From NCBI GenBank assembly GCA_025465405.1, contig JAODNL010000138.1, positions 1 through 14,110 of the forward strand: 14,110 nucleotides of DNA, given 5' to 3'. The first letter of the stretch is position 1. Every line of letters begins with the position of its first letter. A model generated the notes under the pieces. The model made no database searches. It saw only the letters and a program-made list of their open reading frames with translations, and was not told where the DNA came from. The position numbers and the translations under genes are program-made. Positions 13,809 to 14,110 of this stretch are shown piece after piece. The DNA comes from Pseudonocardiales bacterium. Its GTDB lineage: Bacteria; Actinomycetota; Actinomycetes; Mycobacteriales; Jatrophihabitantaceae.

Positions 13809-14110
13809 ATGCTCGTCTTGTCAGCGACTGAGGTGGAAGGACTGCTGGACCTGGACAAGCTCGTCGACGCCGTCGAGCTGGCCATGATCGACTTGAGCGC
13901 CGGCCGCGTGTCTATGCCCTCCCGCGTGGCCGCCCGGGTCGCGGACCGCCACGCGATGCTGGCGGCGATGCCGGCCTTCCTGCCGTCGGCCGGAGCGCTG
14001 GTGACGAAGTTGGTCAGCCTGTTCCCCGACAACCGCGACCGCCCCACCCATCAAGCGTTGATCTGCTGTTTCGACCCCGACACCGGCACCCCGGAGGCGG
14101 TGATGGACGG
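13809..14110 (+). CDS. Ornithine cyclodeaminase/mu-crystallin family protein, N-terminal part
   Basis: The first 100 codons of this gene are present and the window ends inside it. The family contains NAD(P)-dependent ornithine cyclodeaminases, alanine dehydrogenases, ketimine reductases and opine-type enzymes, so the substrate is undecided. The start reads LSATEVEGLLDLDKLVDAVELAM. Next come MPSRV (Arg39, a likely carboxylate-binding position), GALVTKLVSLFPDN with the conserved Lys67, and FDPDTGTPEAVMDG, which in relatives leads into the T-x-x-R-T segment. A strong ribosome binding site, GGGGAGG at 13797-13803, lies five bases before the ATG. It is divergent from the RGCVC/GT4 block, with a 232-bp gap before it. 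The catalytic and Rossmann parts lie beyond the window. Confidence 0.88.
   Translation, partial: MLVLSATEVEGLLDLDKLVDAVELAMIDLSAGRVSMPSRVAARVADRHAMLAAMPAFLPSAGALVTKLVSLFPDNRDRPTHQALICCFDPDTGTPEAVMD

Overview
The window reads as a chromosomal stretch of a high-GC actinomycete. Support comes from the strong G/C bias at third codon positions, a predicted F420-dependent LLM-family oxidoreductase, GTG and TTG starts, putative promoters that abut start codons (leaderless mRNA), a small protein with an RGCVC motif, and GtrA/GT2 and GT4 families common in actinomycetes. I cannot assign a genus. There are fifteen protein-coding genes, the last cut by the window edge. I see no rRNA, tRNA, insertion sequence or CRISPR.

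Layout. (A) 1-525: no convincing gene. (B) 526-4711: a surface-glycan block. A UDP-sulfoquinovose synthase (SqdB/Agl3 type) and an overlapping GtrA-family membrane protein run rightward. They converge on a leftward pair, a DUF2142 multi-pass membrane protein followed by a DPM1-like GT2 glycosyltransferase joined by an ATGA overlap. The GtrA and GT2 genes overlap tail to tail by 59 bp. (C) 4890-5671: an OsmC-like protein and a DUF1801 protein, also ATGA-coupled. (D) 5751-7763: a secreted TIGR03118 beta-propeller-like protein, divergent from an alpha/beta hydrolase. Their shared intergenic region carries a near-perfect palindrome. (E) 7792-8631: an LLM-class F420-dependent oxidoreductase with a recognisable promoter. 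(F) 8644-13576: a glycan block with a rightward GT4 glycosyltransferase converging (79 bp overlap) on a leftward chain of GT4, (alpha/alpha)6-barrel protein and GH130 phosphorylase-like protein, each pair sharing a 4-nt stop/start overlap. A small cysteine-rich RGCVC protein lies upstream on the same strand. (G) 13809-end: the start of an ornithine cyclodeaminase/mu-crystallin family gene.

Function. Block B can be read as a pathway that makes UDP-sulfoquinovose and possibly delivers a sugar through polyprenyl-phosphate and membrane steps to a surface glycan. No clear SQDG synthase (SqdX) is next to it. Block F combines two nucleotide-sugar transferases with a GH130 enzyme (a family mainly of beta-mannoside phosphorylases and hydrolases) and a glycosidase-like barrel. 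This looks like a four-gene system that builds and recycles a small mannose-type glycan or glycoside, with unknown substrate. Blocks C to E look like ordinary accessory metabolism and stress genes. All functional links are inferred from family membership and gene order.
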